Shown here: one piece after another, positions 23,744-36,512 of the stretch | Numbering within the stretch: position 1 is the stretch's first letter | Layout: every line of letters begins with the position of its first letter | Assembly: GCF_037975245.1 (NCBI RefSeq) | Contig: NC_092566.1 | Span: 15,166,001 to 15,230,000 of the forward strand | From: Apostichopus japonicus | Lineage: Eukaryota; Echinodermata; Holothuroidea; Aspidochirotida; Stichopodidae | Length of the DNA: 64,000 bases | Reading direction: 5' to 3' | The notes under the pieces: generated by a model | The model's input: the letters and a program-made list of their open reading frames with translations, nothing else | The model's database searches: none | Told to the model about the DNA's origin: nothing | Made by a program: the position numbers and the translations under genes

Positions 23744-26295
23744 CGATTCTGTCAGTACTGTCAGTACGAATGCTTTGAAGCATGATAAGAGAAGACAGTA
23801 TAGAGTGGTATTATCATTAGAATCAGTGAAAGGTTAGGAACTGTTCATACTGTCAGTTCGAGAGCTTTGAAGCATGATGAGAGAGTACAGTATTGTTTGG
23901 CATCAGCATTGAAAATCTGTCCCAACTTGACTAGCTGTTGATTCCTATTCAAGTTTCAGCGGTCACGGAAGTAGGTCAACTGCAGGTCAATGGAGCAATT
24001 AGTATTGCTGTGCAAGTCCCCCATTCACAAAGATGGAAATTGGGGAGGAGATGGAAAAACAGGACGGGGTTGCCGGGGTGGGGTGGTATGGGATGCAGAC
24101 CAATGGAAGGGCAGGAGGGACAATTTTATACCATTAGACGTCAATTATTTCTGGCTCTAACTTTAATTTCCAATTGAGAGAGTATAGGAATTGGGATAGG
24201 CCTATACCGGCAGGACGTATCTCACATCTCTATCGTAATAGGATCATTTGTGTATCGTGTCCGTACTTTTGCACGAAGTTAACTCACTCGAAGTTCACTT
24301 GCACAAATACCGATTCTTATCGTGTTAGTTATATAGGACATAACCTCATGCACGGGTTATCAGGGGCAACAGAGCCGGTGGGCCGGTGGGCCGGTGGGAG
24401 GAGGGGCGCCAGAGAACTCCAGTTAAAAATAAATTGAATATTGGAAATGATGGTACCGAATGAGACTCAATTTGTGTTGGGAAGTTTTGTGGTTCCTTCG
24501 TGCATTCCCCCTCTTAAAAAATAGAAGAACCCAACCATCATTTTTAGATTTCATGATAGGGGTTATTTGTGATGGACACGTACCTCCCCCAACTAACCAT
24601 GTAAACTCTTGCTCCGTTTGCGAGATATCCAACTAGTTTTAGAAGTAGTGTCAGGGGGCTGTCATTTTTGGGTGAAGCCTGTGATCATAGCATTGTGCCA
24701 CCAGGATCTAAAAACATTTTCAGTTCTCTACGGTTTCATTTTTCACATTTGTAAACTACAATATGAACGGTGTTTACTTTGAAACCGATGCTTTAATTTG
24801 GTTACGTTTGCGGCTTTGCCCCTCCCTATCCCCCTCCCCCACACAAATATACTAGTAGTAATTGCGATTGTTATAAATAAAGAACAATATAACAAATTGA
24901 AGGACATGCAGTTCAATAATGTCATATTTAGACTTGATCAAGTCCCTCCAACCTACTGTGATACCTCCCAATAGAATACGGTTTTATCTTTGTTTCTTTT
25001 TCATCCTTTTCACTTATCTTTACGTAGACATACTAGTTATGATGGCTGGCTCTGTGTCTCCACCTTCAAAGTCACATGTCCCCGGTTATTCATATGTTGT
25101 GTTTCCCCTCCCCCTTTCCTAGTGTGAGCATTCTTCCGCCGACCATATGGTGTCATTGCTTATTAGGTTTATATACAGTTCAAAATGAAAGAATGTTTGT
25201 ACTTTACTACCAATGACTTTGAGAAAGACATGATCTTAAATTTGTTGATTTAGTGGTGATAACTTATAACACGTATACCACTTGTAAAGTTAATAATCTA
25301 GCAATGTCGTTTTCGTTTGAACTATAGACTAAATTTCACCCGGTACTTATGCAGACAAGGATGCCAGCTGTTTCTCGTTGGTTACGTCTTTAACCAAAAT
25401 GATTCCTTAGAAGTGCTTTATGAACTACCCATCTAAGGTACGTTATCGTACGCTTTATGCTTTTGAAGAGAGGGAAAAATGTCCGGTATTTTTACAGTAC
25501 AGTGTTGCTTGAGGCGGGGGATGGGATGGGGAAGGGGAAGTGGGTATAGTGGGCATGATGTGTAGTGGTAATGGGTTGATGAAGTTGCATTTGAAATGGC
25601 CAACATCAGCAGTATTACTGCCGTATAGTTGCTAATCGTTGGTGGGTATTTGAAAGGCTCGGAATCGGTTCGTTTTACTATTTCATATAGACTGAATGTT
25701 GCATAATATAATATAAATAATATAGACTCGTGTTGCATTTCTCGCCAAGAGTTTGGTTTTTATTTCGATTGGAGATGCAATAAAGCGGATATGATAAACA
25801 AGTAAAAGAGATAATGAGAGATGACCACAACAATGACAACAGAGAGGATAAAAATAATTAGGAACATTAAATGATTACTTGCCCCCCCCACACCCTCCTC
25901 CTTCCCCCACCCCCTGAAGATCATATTTTGTGACATGGCTATTCACTAACTACCTTACCTACCATTTCATGCCTTGCACGCATGAATGGTAATGATGTCA
26001 AATTATATAGCTTTTAATTAAGCAGAGTATACAAAGCAGTCATGATATTCGCGAGTGAGATTGAATCACCATAAATTCGTTGCTGAAGGCTCGAACTTCT
26101 GCTTAGTTGCAGTTGTTAAATTGTTAAATTCTTTTCTTTAGAATTAACCGACATTATAATCCTTCTATAATTATATATATCTTTCTGCTGATTTGGAATA
26201 TTATCTGTTAAAAACTGTTACAAAATCACGACAAGTCGAGTCATTTGAAGTCCATTCAAGTTTTGAATACACATTGAACAGTTTTGAATACACAT

Positions 26296-26327
<32 letters not shown>

Positions 26328-28695
26328 CGATTCTGTCAGTACTGTCAGTACGAATGCTTTGAAGCATGATAAGAGAAGACAGTATAGAGTGGTATTATCA
26401 TTAGAATCAGTGAAAGGTTAGGAACTGTTCATACTGTCAGTTCGAGAGCTTTGAAGCATGATGAGAGAGTACAGTATTGTTTGGCATCAGCATTGAAAAT
26501 CTGTCCCAACTTGACTAGCTGTTGATTCCTATTCAAGTTTCAGCGGTCACGGAAGTAGGTCAACTGCAGGTCAATGGAGCAATTAGTATTGCTGTGCAAG
26601 TCCCCCATTCACAAAGATGGAAATTGGGGAGGAGATGGAAAAACAGGACGGGGTTGCCGGGGTGGGGTGGTATGGGATGCAGACCAATGGAAGGGCAGGA
26701 GGGACAATTTTATACCATTAGACGTCAATTATTTCTGGCTCTAACTTTAATTTCCAATTGAGAGAGTATAGGAATTGGGATAGGCCTATACCGGCAGGAC
26801 GTATCTCACATCTCTATCGTAATAGGATCATTTGTGTATCGTGTCCGTACTTTTGCACGAAGTTAACTCACTCGAAGTTCACTTGCACAAATACCGATTC
26901 TTATCGTGTTAGTTATATAGGACATAACCTCATGCACGGGTTATCAGGGGCAACAGAGCCGGTGGGCCGGTGGGCCGGTGGGAGGAGGGGCGCCAGAGAA
27001 CTCCAGTTAAAAATAAATTGAATATTGGAAATGATGGTACCGAATGAGACTCAATTTGTGTTGGGAAGTTTTGTGGTTCCTTCGTGCATTCCCCCTCTTA
27101 AAAAATAGAAGAACCCAACCATCATTTTTAGATTTCATGATAGGGGTTATTTGTGATGGACACGTACCTCCCCCAACTAACCATGTAAACTCTTGCTCCG
27201 TTTGCGAGATATCCAACTAGTTTTAGAAGTAGTGTCAGGGGGCTGTCATTTTTGGGTGAAGCCTGTGATCATAGCATTGTGCCACCAGGATCTAAAAACA
27301 TTTTCAGTTCTCTACGGTTTCATTTTTCACATTTGTAAACTACAATATGAACGGTGTTTACTTTGAAACCGATGCTTTAATTTGGTTACGTTTGCGGCTT
27401 TGCCCCTCCCTATCCCCCTCCCCCACACAAATATACTAGTAGTAATTGCGATTGTTATAAATAAAGAACAATATAACAAATTGAAGGACATGCAGTTCAA
27501 TAATGTCATATTTAGACTTGATCAAGTCCCTCCAACCTACTGTGATACCTCCCAATAGAATACGGTTTTATCTTTGTTTCTTTTTCATCCTTTTCACTTA
27601 TCTTTACGTAGACATACTAGTTATGATGGCTGGCTCTGTGTCTCCACCTTCAAAGTCACATGTCCCCGGTTATTCATATGTTGTGTTTCCCCTCCCCCTT
27701 TCCTAGTGTGAGCATTCTTCCGCCGACCATATGGTGTCATTGCTTATTAGGTTTATATACAGTTCAAAATGAAAGAATGTTTGTACTTTACTACCAATGA
27801 CTTTGAGAAAGACATGATCTTAAATTTGTTGATTTAGTGGTGATAACTTATAACACGTATACCACTTGTAAAGTTAATAATCTAGCAATGTCGTTTTCGT
27901 TTGAACTATAGACTAAATTTCACCCGGTACTTATGCAGACAAGGATGCCAGCTGTTTCTCGTTGGTTACGTCTTTAACCAAAATGATTCCTTAGAAGTGC
28001 TTTATGAACTACCCATCTAAGGTACGTTATCGTACGCTTTATGCTTTTGAAGAGAGGGAAAAATGTCCGGTATTTTTACAGTACAGTGTTGCTTGAGGCG
28101 GGGGATGGGATGGGGAAGGGGAAGTGGGTATAGTGGGCATGATGTGTAGTGGTAATGAGTTGCTCGAGTTGTATTTGAAATGGCCAACATCAGCGGTATT
28201 ACTGCTGAACAGTTGCTAATCGTTGGTGGGTATGTGAAAGGCTCGGAATCGGTTCGTTTTACTATTTCATATAGACTGAATGTTGCATAATATAATATAA
28301 ATAATATAGACTCGTGTTGCATTTCTCGCCAAGAGTTTGGTTTTATTTCGATTGGAGATGCAATAAAATGGATATGATAAACAAGTAAAAGAGATAATAA
28401 GGAGATGACCACAACAATGACAACAATAACAATAAAAATAATTAGGAACAGTAAGTGATTACTTGCCCCCCACCCTCCTCCTTCCCCCACCCCCCTGAAG
28501 ATCACATTTTGTGACATGGCTATTCATTAACTACCGTACCTGTATACCACTTCATGCCTTGCACGCATGAATGGTAATAATGTAAAAATTCATAGCTTTT
28601 ACGTAAGCAGAGTATACAATCATGATATTCGCGAGTGAGAACGAATCACCATAAATTCGTTGCTGAAGGCTCGAACTACTACTTAGTTGCAACCA
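21291..28695 (+). repeat. Three-unit segmental tandem array, unit ~2.6 kb
   Basis: Equivalent landmarks lie at 21336, 23938 and 26522 (spacing 2602 and 2584). Units are nearly co-linear and share short open frames on both strands, but none has splice or domain evidence, and indels break the frames between units, so I call it non-coding. Up to about 25540 unit 2 matches unit 3; after 25574 unit 2 matches unit 1. A tail of the unit reappears at about 29525-29690, after an ~830-bp insertion that includes AT tracts. Confidence 0.9.
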
Positions 28696-29351
28696 AAGCT
28701 GAATAACTAGTTAAAGAACAAAATGCAGAGAGATTTACAGGGGTCAAATATAGTAGCAACAAATATTTTCTGTAGAAACTTGGAGATGGAGATAGCTACT
28801 CCCAAAACTTCTAAGTTCTCATTTATTTTCCTATTATAGTGTATGCAGTAGTGGGCAGTTTGCAAGTTGTTCGCACTCAAGATTTATAGTGGTTTTGGAA
28901 TTTTGTTATCCAATTTGGCCGGTGGGTAATTTTTACTATATCACCTTATCTAGCAGTAAAAGCTAACGATACAATGGTCAACCAACGTTAGAGATAGCTG
29001 GGCAAAAACATAATTATGTCGTCGTCGTAACAGTATGGTCACATTTGCTGTCTGCAACACTGGAGGGGCATAACTTCGTTCAGAATAAGACAGCGATTGT
29101 AGTAAGAACAGTACTGTTAGGCTGTTATTTTAGCTTCCATTAGCAACCTCAAACTGACTGCCTTGCTTCCGACATATGTGTGTTTGACTACCAGCGTTGG
29201 TAGGAGGGTAACTGTGTACCATAGATATGCAATTGATCACGTCCGTTTTCCCCTGAACTGTGTACAACACGTCTTGCTGGAACATTATGCTAAACAGTCA
29301 CGTTAGCCCAATATGTAGATAACATATCCTGATCAGAAACACGTTTTGCAG

Positions 29352-29389
<38 letters not shown>

Positions 29390-29394
29390 TATAG

Positions 29395-29441
<47 letters not shown>

Positions 29442-29448
29442 TATAGAT

Positions 29449-29524
<76 letters not shown>
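28696..29524. other. Insertion interrupting the last array unit
   Basis: Units 1 and 2 continue from gcttagttgcag straight into the caattcttttctttagaatt region. In unit 3 these are separated by about 830 bases that include a large (AT)n tract at 29360-29522. No gene is seen in it. Confidence 0.6.
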
Positions 29525-29528
<4 letters not shown>

Positions 29529-30224
29529 GTTCAATTCTTTTCTTTACAATTAACCGACACTATAACCCATCTATAATTATATTTATCTTTCTGCTGATTT
29601 GAAATATTATCTGTTAAAACTGTTACAAAATCACGACAAGTCGAGTCATTTGAAGTCCATTCAATTTTTGAATAAACACTTTTCTTCTCTTCCACTTCGA
29701 AACAAGCGTTGTGATGCTCGGATATCCGTATCGAAATATTTCGAAATATAATCAGTTTAAACTCTTTGTTATAATTTCTTAACATATGTTACATTGATGA
29801 CCAGTTGCCACTCAGCAGGACTTACAAACAGAAATTACTAAAATACTAAACACACAATCATATGCATAATGATTGACTGGACTAACTAGACTACTCTAAT
29901 ATAGGTTTCGCCAATAATCTCGTCCACACTTTAACAAAAAGTTGGTGACACTTTACTGCAAAATGCATAAAATCTGCAATTTGAACCATCTTTACAAGGT
30001 ATATACTTACTAATCAAACATAGGTACATTTGTTTAAACTTTTAACCAGTCATTACGGTATAAGTTGAATCAGCCTTTGAGTAATGAATTCGTCTGTAAG
30101 TATTTTTGGCAAAGTAGCATCTGCTGACAGGTCTAACACGTATTACGGTGTTACAACAGACTTCAGTTTATACTGATTAACGGTTGTCTCTTATTCACGG
30201 TACAAACCGATCAAGCCATGTACA

Positions 30225-30628
30225 TTATCCAGATGATGATGGAGACAGAGGGAGTGAATCTATTTGTAATATGTTCATCAAATCTTCGATTGTCTTTATT
30301 TCTTTATAGTTTTCGATTAATTTGACCCCTTGTCTGATGCAGCTCTGTTCGGCCAGTGGGTAGTCGTCGGATTCGTGATAGTGCGCTGCGCTGAATGTCC
30401 TATCAAAAGAAAACAAATACTATTATTATTATTTGAAAGATAAAAAAAATGATTATGTTTCGTTTGTAGGGAACTTTTTACTCAAGAAAATAAAAAATCA
30501 TTTTTCATTCATTTTTGTTTTACCCTCTAAACTTAAAATTGCACATTCAATTCTATGATATGCCTATATATATGCCTCTATATTCCTATATATATGCCTA
30601 TATATATGCCTATATATATGCCTATATA

Positions 30629-30686
<58 letters not shown>

Positions 30687-30879
30687 AATGCAATGGAGGT
30701 AAACGACAAAGGCAAATGAAAATATATAAATAAAAATCGTAATGAGTTGGAAAATCAAGAACAGTGAAAAAACTTTCAGCCTCCACCGGGATTCGGCGGA
30801 AGGCCCGTGGTTCGAATCCCGGTGGAGGCTGAAAGTTTTTTCACTGTTCTTGATTTTCCAACTCATTACGATTTTCATT

Positions 30880-30969
<90 letters not shown>

Positions 30970-33900
30970 AATGAACACGCATATTTACACTAACCTTTTG
31001 CACATTTCACATCCAGTGAAACCGACAACTTCTTGAATGATGGTCTCGCATTCCTTCTCAGTCAACCAAGTCGATATTTCTCGGAAGTATTGTTTTACTA
31101 TAAAAAAAAAATTCAATGACCCAAAATCTTTTTTTTTTCTTCTAGTTTTGAAAACCACTCAAATAATAATTATGTCAAAAGATATATCATCGTGTGTTGG
31201 TCTTATTTTAAACTATGATAAAAAAAAATACGTGTATATATACTATTTATACTTCTAACAAGAATCTTCAATTTTCATCCTACACTCAAAAGCTGAAAAC
31301 ATTTATTAGCACAACTGTGTAGACCTAACTACAGACCTTGTAGCTTATAAATGCTTTCAAAATACACCACTTCACGTCTAAAATGTTAGAGTATAGTCCC
31401 TCTCCTCCTCCCCTCCCTGCATGGTAGTCGACGGGCCATGCACACTCCCCCCCATATTTTAAGTCCTGAATCCCACCCCCCCCAGAATGTTGCTGCATAT
31501 ATCAAGAAGACATAATCACCTGCGTTGCACATCATGGTTCGTAGTCTCGACGCAAAGTCCTCGCCGTCTTTTCTAGGATAAATCCGGTGGACGTGATAAA
31601 AATATAAGAAGTGAGCAAGCAGGAAAGCTAAGTCCAGGGATTGCGGACCAACGCAAACAAGTTCTGCATCAATGATCTATAGAAGAAGAGAAAATAAAGT
31701 GAAAACAAACTTTGCATTTGTTTTGCGTATTGCGTATTGCGTAATGCGTATTGCGCATTGTTTTATTGCTTCAGTGTCACTTTTTTCTGGTACTTCTCTA
31801 AACATGGGTTTATTGGATCAAATAAGTGAGCCATTGGTACTATCGAACTCCTGATAAAGTTATGGAGAAACCAAATGTTGAATACTAAGGAAGGTTTGCG
31901 TAATGCGTATTGTGTATTGCGTTTTGCGCATTGTTTTATTGCATCAGTATCACTTCTTTTCTGGTACTTCTCTAAACATGGGTTTATTGGATCAAATAAG
32001 TGAGCCATTGGTACTGTCAAACTCCTGATAAAGTTATGGAGAAACCAAATGTTGAATACTAAGGAAGGTTTGCGTAATGCGTATTGCGTATTGCGTATTG
32101 TGTATTGCGTTTTGCGCATTGTTTTATTGCATCAGTATCACTTCTTTTCTGGTACTTCTCTAAACATGGGTTTATTGGATCAAATAAGTGAGCCATTGGT
32201 ACTGTTGAACTCCTGATAAAGTTATGGAGAAACCAAATGTTGAATCCTTAAGGAAGGTTTGGAAACGAGAAATAACATCGATCAGTTGCCATTGTTTCTT
32301 GACCGTGCATTTGCAATTAACTATTATAAGTCATTTTCTTTCTGCTATATCTTGTTTTCGTATTATTTTCTCCTTATTACTTATTCAATATTCTGTAGGT
32401 TATGACATAACGACTCAACATTGTCAAATCTTTCCTCAAACTCGAGTGACATTATTATTTACAACAATCATTATGGTAACCATGTCTGAGTTTACGCAAT
32501 CCCGGTGTTTACAGTTCGTATCTTACAGATTATCTTAGTTTCGCTATGCCAAAAGAAGAACGGAAAGCCACTTCCTCACCCCATCCACCCATTTTTATTT
32601 CAACACCAATACTTTTCACAAGTTTCTATGGAACGCGAAAAGGGAAAACTTATTTCGATGCTAATTTTAACGTAAGTTTAGACAACGGAATTTTAGACAT
32701 CAACGTGAGTTTGAGCAAACAGCATGGTAAAACAGCGGCAACAGCTTTAGTTTAGACAACAACAAACTTAGTTGAGACAACGAAATTTGGTTGCCCTTTT
32801 CGCATTCCATAAGTTTCGGAAGGTAAATTGATTACTATATACTTGAGTTGCCCGAGTTGTCTTACTTTAACGTCTTCTCCGTTGGTCATCACGGAACCGG
32901 AATGCATGTCACCGTGAAGAAGGCATTCCTTCTTGGTCATATAGATCTCTCTCAGCTCAAGTGTATTTGATACAACTCTCTTGTTCTCATAGAGCAATGC
33001 GTGGTATTCCTTGGCGGCTGCAGATGGGAAATTGGCTGGGTGATCTTTGATCCAGGGACACGTGAATACGTAGGTATAGTGGACGTTGCGCATCGTTTCA
33101 TTCCTGTGTCAAAAAGGAAAAAGTAGAACGAACAGTGTAAAAGTCTCGCCTCCTTTGTTCGCGCGCGCGTGTGTGTGTGCGCGCGTAAGGAGAGGAGGGG
33201 GGTAGATCAAGTACAACGTCCTAATTCTGTTCCCCTCCTGCTCGACCGAAATACCATTGGCGTAAATCTAGACGAGAAAGATATTATGGTCTAAGACGCA
33301 TCCCCAGCTATACATGATTATCCACAAAATATCAGTACATGCATAAAAAAGCAGTGGTGCTAAGAAAATAATTAAATTAAAACATTATATATTAAGGCAT
33401 ATTCATTTGCTCTGCAAAGCTTCAACTTTTACTATTTGATGCAACTGTGAAATGTGCATCAACATCATTTCCCCCTTTTACTTGTCCATGCCTCCTACCC
33501 CCTACACCCTCCCCCTTCCCGCCCCATGTCAGAACACCACATGAGATATCTCATTACGTCATTCTGAAGGAGACTTTGATAATTCTGTTAATAGTCCATA
33601 AATAACAAGACTGTTATTCTTTGCATTTGGAGTCAAAAAGTCAGATGTGTACGTATGTGCGATTTACACATTACTTTTTCAACTCAACAACTATCAACAT
33701 TTGATTTAGGCCATCAACAAGAAGTGCATACCTGAACGTTTGCTTCATAACTTCAAATTCCTCCTCTGGACAATATTTTTTGTGAGTAACTCGATGCAAG
33801 GTAGTTGCGAACTCAACAATGTTTCGGAAAGCGCCTTGTTTGATGTCCCCTCTCATTAAAGCCCAATTCATGTCCTCGTAGTGCTTCAAATCTTGCATAA

Positions 33901-36512
33901 TCACTGTCGACAAAATCAAAGAAAAATACTCTTGCTCACTAAGTAAAATACATAAGAGTTTTTAGACGTTGAAAGCGCCGGGTATTGACCTGGCCGATAT
34001 TGCACTATAACTTACCGCCGTGGTTTCCTCTTAAATCGTGTTGTCCCAACGGTCTAGCGGTCAGCATGTTACTACACAGTGGTTAAAGACATGCAGTGCC
34101 CGCTTGCATACACATGTCGCGTGTCGAAACAAGAACCTCTTGTACGTTTGCTAACTTCGTGAGAAGTTAACTCTGAAATTTGCATTTTAGGACTAAATGA
34201 TCATCGCGACAATGTGGCATCAACAGTAAAGATGTGCACAGTATTTTACAAAGTTTTCTCAGTGTACAATATGGTTTCCTACTTATCGTCACACTAACTG
34301 CAAGAATGTCCACTTAGCTAAGGTTCATTTTACCACGGACGGTCAGGCAACAGTGTATTTTCGTCATGGGCCCAAATATGCTAATGATATAGTTTCTATA
34401 AGATGATCTAAACAAGTGAGATAATAGCCTACCAAGTATTTCCAAGTAGAGGTTAATGACAGTTTTTTTAAATGCGACAGTTGTATATACTATTTGTGTA
34501 AGTTCGTCACAATCCATTCGTTCATCATTTCATGGCTACACACTGTAAAAAGAGTCACATTTCAGGACAATTAATCTAGAAAGGTGCATGGATTTACATT
34601 CATAATTCGATTTCGTATAACACAACAATGGTGCAGCCCAAACACTTATGGAAAAATTAGGCCATATTGCAGATGAATATTTATTACTCATTAAATAAAT
34701 TGTATTATACTTTATCTGCCAGAATTGAAGAACATTTGGAGACCGACTGGCATAACACTTTGCCACTGCGTAACTTGATACAAGAACTAGAATGTTATTG
34801 TTTTTTTTTGTAAATTTAATGTTGCAATTACTTCTTGAGAAAGAACAGGGTTGTGCTGTTGCTACCTTCATTTTGTATATCATTTCATTTCTTTTTTCAT
34901 CCCTTTTATGGACTCATTTGACATTAATACAAGTAGACATGATAATTGTGTGAGTTCTTTAGTATTACAATACAACTCAATCATTGCCTATCAATATAAT
35001 ATTTTCTTATCTTTAGTTTTAATAGTATATAACAATATCAATACATACAGTGCAGCCGCAGAGACAAAACGTACAATAAAACTATTCAAATATAACGATC
35101 GCGTCTTACACAACATTGAGAAGCAAAACATTACGAAGAAGAAATACTAAACAGGGAACCAAACAAGCAATGAGACCCTATTAAAAGAGCGCTAACTGCA
35201 AATGAAATCATTCTTACTAAATGCAGTTTTAAATTCTTGAAGGGAGATTGAAGGAGGATTAGGCTTATTCTTACATAGAATATATAGATTTCCTCTCTAA
35301 ATTTAAGTTTAACTTACAAATTGAATTGTATATCATTTCAGGGATTGAAATATTAAAACTCACTAAAACTCTCCTCTTTGTCCCAGTGGAAAACTTCTGG
35401 AACCTGCCCAGGGCAAACGTCGTGTAACTTCCTTAAGGCTTTGCGTTCAAGGTTATTTCTGCTTTTGTCCAAAGGATAGTTCGGACCAAGAGCCTGCACA
35501 AAAGTTTTACAAAGCAGAGATGATACTGTGACAACAATTGTTAACTTATACTAAATAAAGAGAGGCTACCGATCGATATTTTTACGACTCCCTAATCCTT
35601 TGAGTCAAATATTAGTTTTCCGAGTTTAAGTTTCACTACAGTACTAGGTTTTTTTTTGTCGTGATTTTTCTGTATATTGCCTATGTTCATGAACATTTCG
35701 TATCATAGGTTGACCAAGATTTAGCAAAAAATAATTATTCTTTGACCTTGTAACTTATCTTACGTCTAATTCCAAACTTCCAGTATGAATATACAACAGC
35801 ATACCATTACGTATTGCTTTGCATAAGTTCCTGTACTTTTGAAAATCCCTCAAGTACGAGATACAACTCCGTAAAGGCGAGTACGAGGAGATGCGACTAT
35901 ATGCTTTAAATACGAGTATATATAGTGGAGTGTTAGCTCCATATATATTGTGGAGTGTTAGCCCAGCGGTTAACGCCGATGCCTTCCAATCATATAAGGT
36001 CCCCGGTTCGAGTCACTCCAAGATTAATGTATGTCACCCAGTTACAGAGTTGTTGACAATTCATAATCATGGACGTTAAATATGAATGTAAGAGACTGAC
36101 TTCGGTCAGCTTACGGCTTTGATAGGCCAATGAGGCTTCTTACGGGAGTTCCTGCTTGCGGGAGGATCTAAAATACAATACATACATATATACGAACTTA
36201 TACTAGAAATCAGCTACTAAAACTCAAGTATCTAAAACCACAAAGCTGGGACTAAATTCCATGCAAAATGCAGCTTTTCTAAGAGACAGCAATGAACTGA
36301 TTTGTGAATCTCACTCGTGTCTTTTAAAGCTATAGATATAAAAAAAAATTGATCCAAGCGAACACTGGACAAACTAAATTCACCTTAATAATCGGTCCTG
36401 CAAGCTTTACGATGACAGTCTTTCGAGGGTCGGTTTTGCTTGAAACTCGCATCACATAGTTGACATTTCCAACTCCGGGCTCAGTAAAGGACAAGTCGTC
36501 CGTCTTGAGAAA
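30225..36512 (-). CDS. Methylthioribose-kinase-like protein, paralogue B (7 exons seen, N-terminal exon not found)
   Basis: Second kinase of the same family, on the minus strand. Exons in coding order: 36512-36384, 35493-35364, 33903-33732, 33103-32866, 31676-31520, 31097-30995, 30399-30225 (TAA). Lengths 129, 130, 172, 238, 157, 103 and 175 nt; five of seven equal paralogue A exactly and the phases are the same. Motifs: [11 protein letters not shown] (N-lobe), VIMQDL-type hinge, [14 protein letters not shown] (catalytic Asp kept), [29 protein letters not shown], and [10 protein letters not shown] near the C-terminus. Compared with A it keeps Gly in the catalytic loop but loses the GFD of GP-x-GFD and the IRR of CELIRR (CKR instead). 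It looks intact (no stops, good splice sites), so it may be an active but diverged kinase; substrate is inferred only from the family. Confidence 0.83.
30618..30683. repeat. (AT)n microsatellite
   Basis: AT tract preceded by repeated CCTATATATATG units from 30560. It lies in the last intron of kinase B, just left of the perfect palindrome. Confidence 0.9.
30733..30875. repeat. 63-bp perfect palindrome with 17-nt spacer
   Basis: Arms 30733-30795 and 30813-30875 are exact reverse complements; the spacer is gcggaaggcccgtggtt. GGTTCGAATCC at 30809-30819 matches the tRNA T-arm/B-box consensus and is followed by cggtggaggctga, so the unit seems to derive from a tRNA-like or SINE 3' half. AT microsatellites lie on both sides. 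It sits in the last intron of kinase B. Confidence 0.9.
30885..30966. repeat. (AT)n microsatellite
   Basis: AT dinucleotide tract on the right flank of the palindrome, ending shortly before the 30995-31097 exon of kinase B. Confidence 0.9.
31715..32255. repeat. Intronic minisatellite with nested short repeats, unit ~170-190 bp
   Basis: Three units, anchored by ttttattgcttcagtgtcac near 31761 and its variants near 31932 and 32121. Each carries a GCGTATT/GCGTAAT-type sub-array whose copy number differs, which accounts for the unequal spacing (171 and 189). Located in the kinase B intron between 32866 and 31676. Confidence 0.85.
34030..34150 (+). repeat. Degraded tRNA-like repeat
   Basis: Contains caacggtctagcggtcagca, similar to the 5' half of a tRNA (A-box-like), and a weak TGTCGAAAC later near 34125. 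Too degraded for a tRNA gene. Within the kinase B intron 35364-33903. Confidence 0.3.
35952..36190 (+). mobile_element. tRNA-derived SINE (family 1)
   Basis: ggagtgttagcccagcggtt head, GGTTCGAGTCACTCC B-box region, the same body as the other family copies (gactgacttcggtcagctta) and a tail of ATACAATACATAC. Lies in the first recognised intron of kinase B, in antisense. A short partial head lies just before it at 35919-35942. Confidence 0.8.

Noticed and set aside
21572..27021. Conserved 86-87-residue frames in the 2.6 kb array
   Set aside because: Conservation is explained by recent duplication; ends differ through indels, with no splice or domain support.
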